Position numbers and translations under genes: made by a program. Positions 63,959 through 64,000 of a stretch of 64,000 bases of DNA are shown here, one piece after another. A model generated the notes under the pieces. It ran no database searches. It saw nothing but the letters and a program-made list of their open reading frames with translations, and had not been told where the DNA came from. Position 1 is the first letter of the stretch. The number at the start of each line of letters is the position of its first letter. Origin of the DNA: Oscillospiraceae bacterium (lineage in GTDB: Bacteria > Bacillota > Clostridia > Oscillospirales > Oscillospiraceae); contig SVLV01000001.1 in the NCBI GenBank assembly GCA_015067765.1, forward strand, positions 97,243 through 161,242, read 5' to 3'.

Positions 63959-64000
63959 CATTTAAATATCTTGTAGAGAATATTTTAATAGCGTGTCCAC

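Noticed and set aside
1..64000. CRISPR array, prophage, toxin-antitoxin or defence island
   Set aside because: I saw no regularly spaced repeats, integrase, capsid, terminase, Cas, restriction or toxin-antitoxin signatures in the translated frames; only a transposon remnant at the right end.

Overview
The window reads as chromosome of a GC-rich, spore-forming member of the Clostridia. Oscillospirales (Oscillospiraceae-like gut anaerobes) is my best guess. The reasons are a Spo0A gene with TGTCGAA boxes, a GerMN lipoprotein, YlmH, XpaC and DUF896 proteins, an NfnAB transhydrogenase, the GlgC/GlgD glycogen pair, sigma-A-type promoters and AGGAGG ribosome sites. The placement is inference from gene content; there is no rRNA here. 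Coding density is high, and many genes overlap by 1-8 bp in operons. Most operons end in clear GC hairpins with T runs.

Layout. 1-3.1 kb: end of a type Ic aminotransferase, a YfcE phosphodiesterase, and a minus-strand set (3-hydroxyacyl-CoA dehydrogenase, DUF1653, YgjP-type metallopeptidase). 3.2-5.6 kb: NUDIX, DUF523, malQ. 5.8-7.7 kb: birA and a split chromate transporter pair. 7.9-9.3 kb: ECF S-component with coaX. 9.4-15.2 kb: zinc-ribbon/Ig-like membrane protein, then ABC exporter, ylmH, DUF896, xpaC, rarD. 15.3-21.8 kb: glycogen operon glgC-glgD-glgA-glgP. 21.9-25.8 kb: DEAD helicase, peptide-binding lipoprotein, galE. 25.8-30.9 kb: trigger-factor-like protein (minus), nfnAB, MalY-type lyase (minus). 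31-32.4 kb: spo0A and a TSCPD protein. 32.4-34.5 kb: rluA-type synthase and a D,D-carboxypeptidase (minus). 34.7-38.1 kb: comEA, response regulator, histidine kinase, GerMN lipoprotein. 38.1-39.6 kb: AEC transporter and histidine phosphatase (minus). 39.8-44.8 kb: polA, EamA transporter, rimI, tsaD. 45.3 kb: tRNA-Thr(CGU). 45.7-47.9 kb: feoB and its Cys-rich partner. 48.0-51.6 kb: HAD hydrolase, MarR regulator, aldehyde dehydrogenase, DegV. 51.9-60.3 kb: a TrpR-like regulator and a complete histidine operon. 60.4-63.2 kb: minus-strand phospholipid operon (VTT protein, PssA, Psd, PAP2). 63.4-63.9 kb: remains of a mobile element (TnpV C-terminus, DUF6809).

How it works together. The glycogen operon makes and degrades alpha-glucan, with malQ and galE handling related sugars; no branching enzyme is present here. 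hisZGDCBHAF-hisIE-hisK covers all histidine steps from PRPP and ATP, behind a regulator gene whose promoter carries a palindrome. NfnAB links NADH, NADPH and ferredoxin. The lipid operon should make phosphatidylethanolamine and may move or remodel lipids.

The most unusual items are the trigger-factor-like protein without the ribosome-docking FRK residues, Spo0A with one acidic-pocket residue missing and 10-bp-phased boxes, twin GTTAG-N6-CTAAC palindromes at the feoB start site, a histidine kinase with no usual start codon in front of its first membrane segment, and the four-gene phospholipid operon. I found no convincing wholly new system such as a defence island or CRISPR array.
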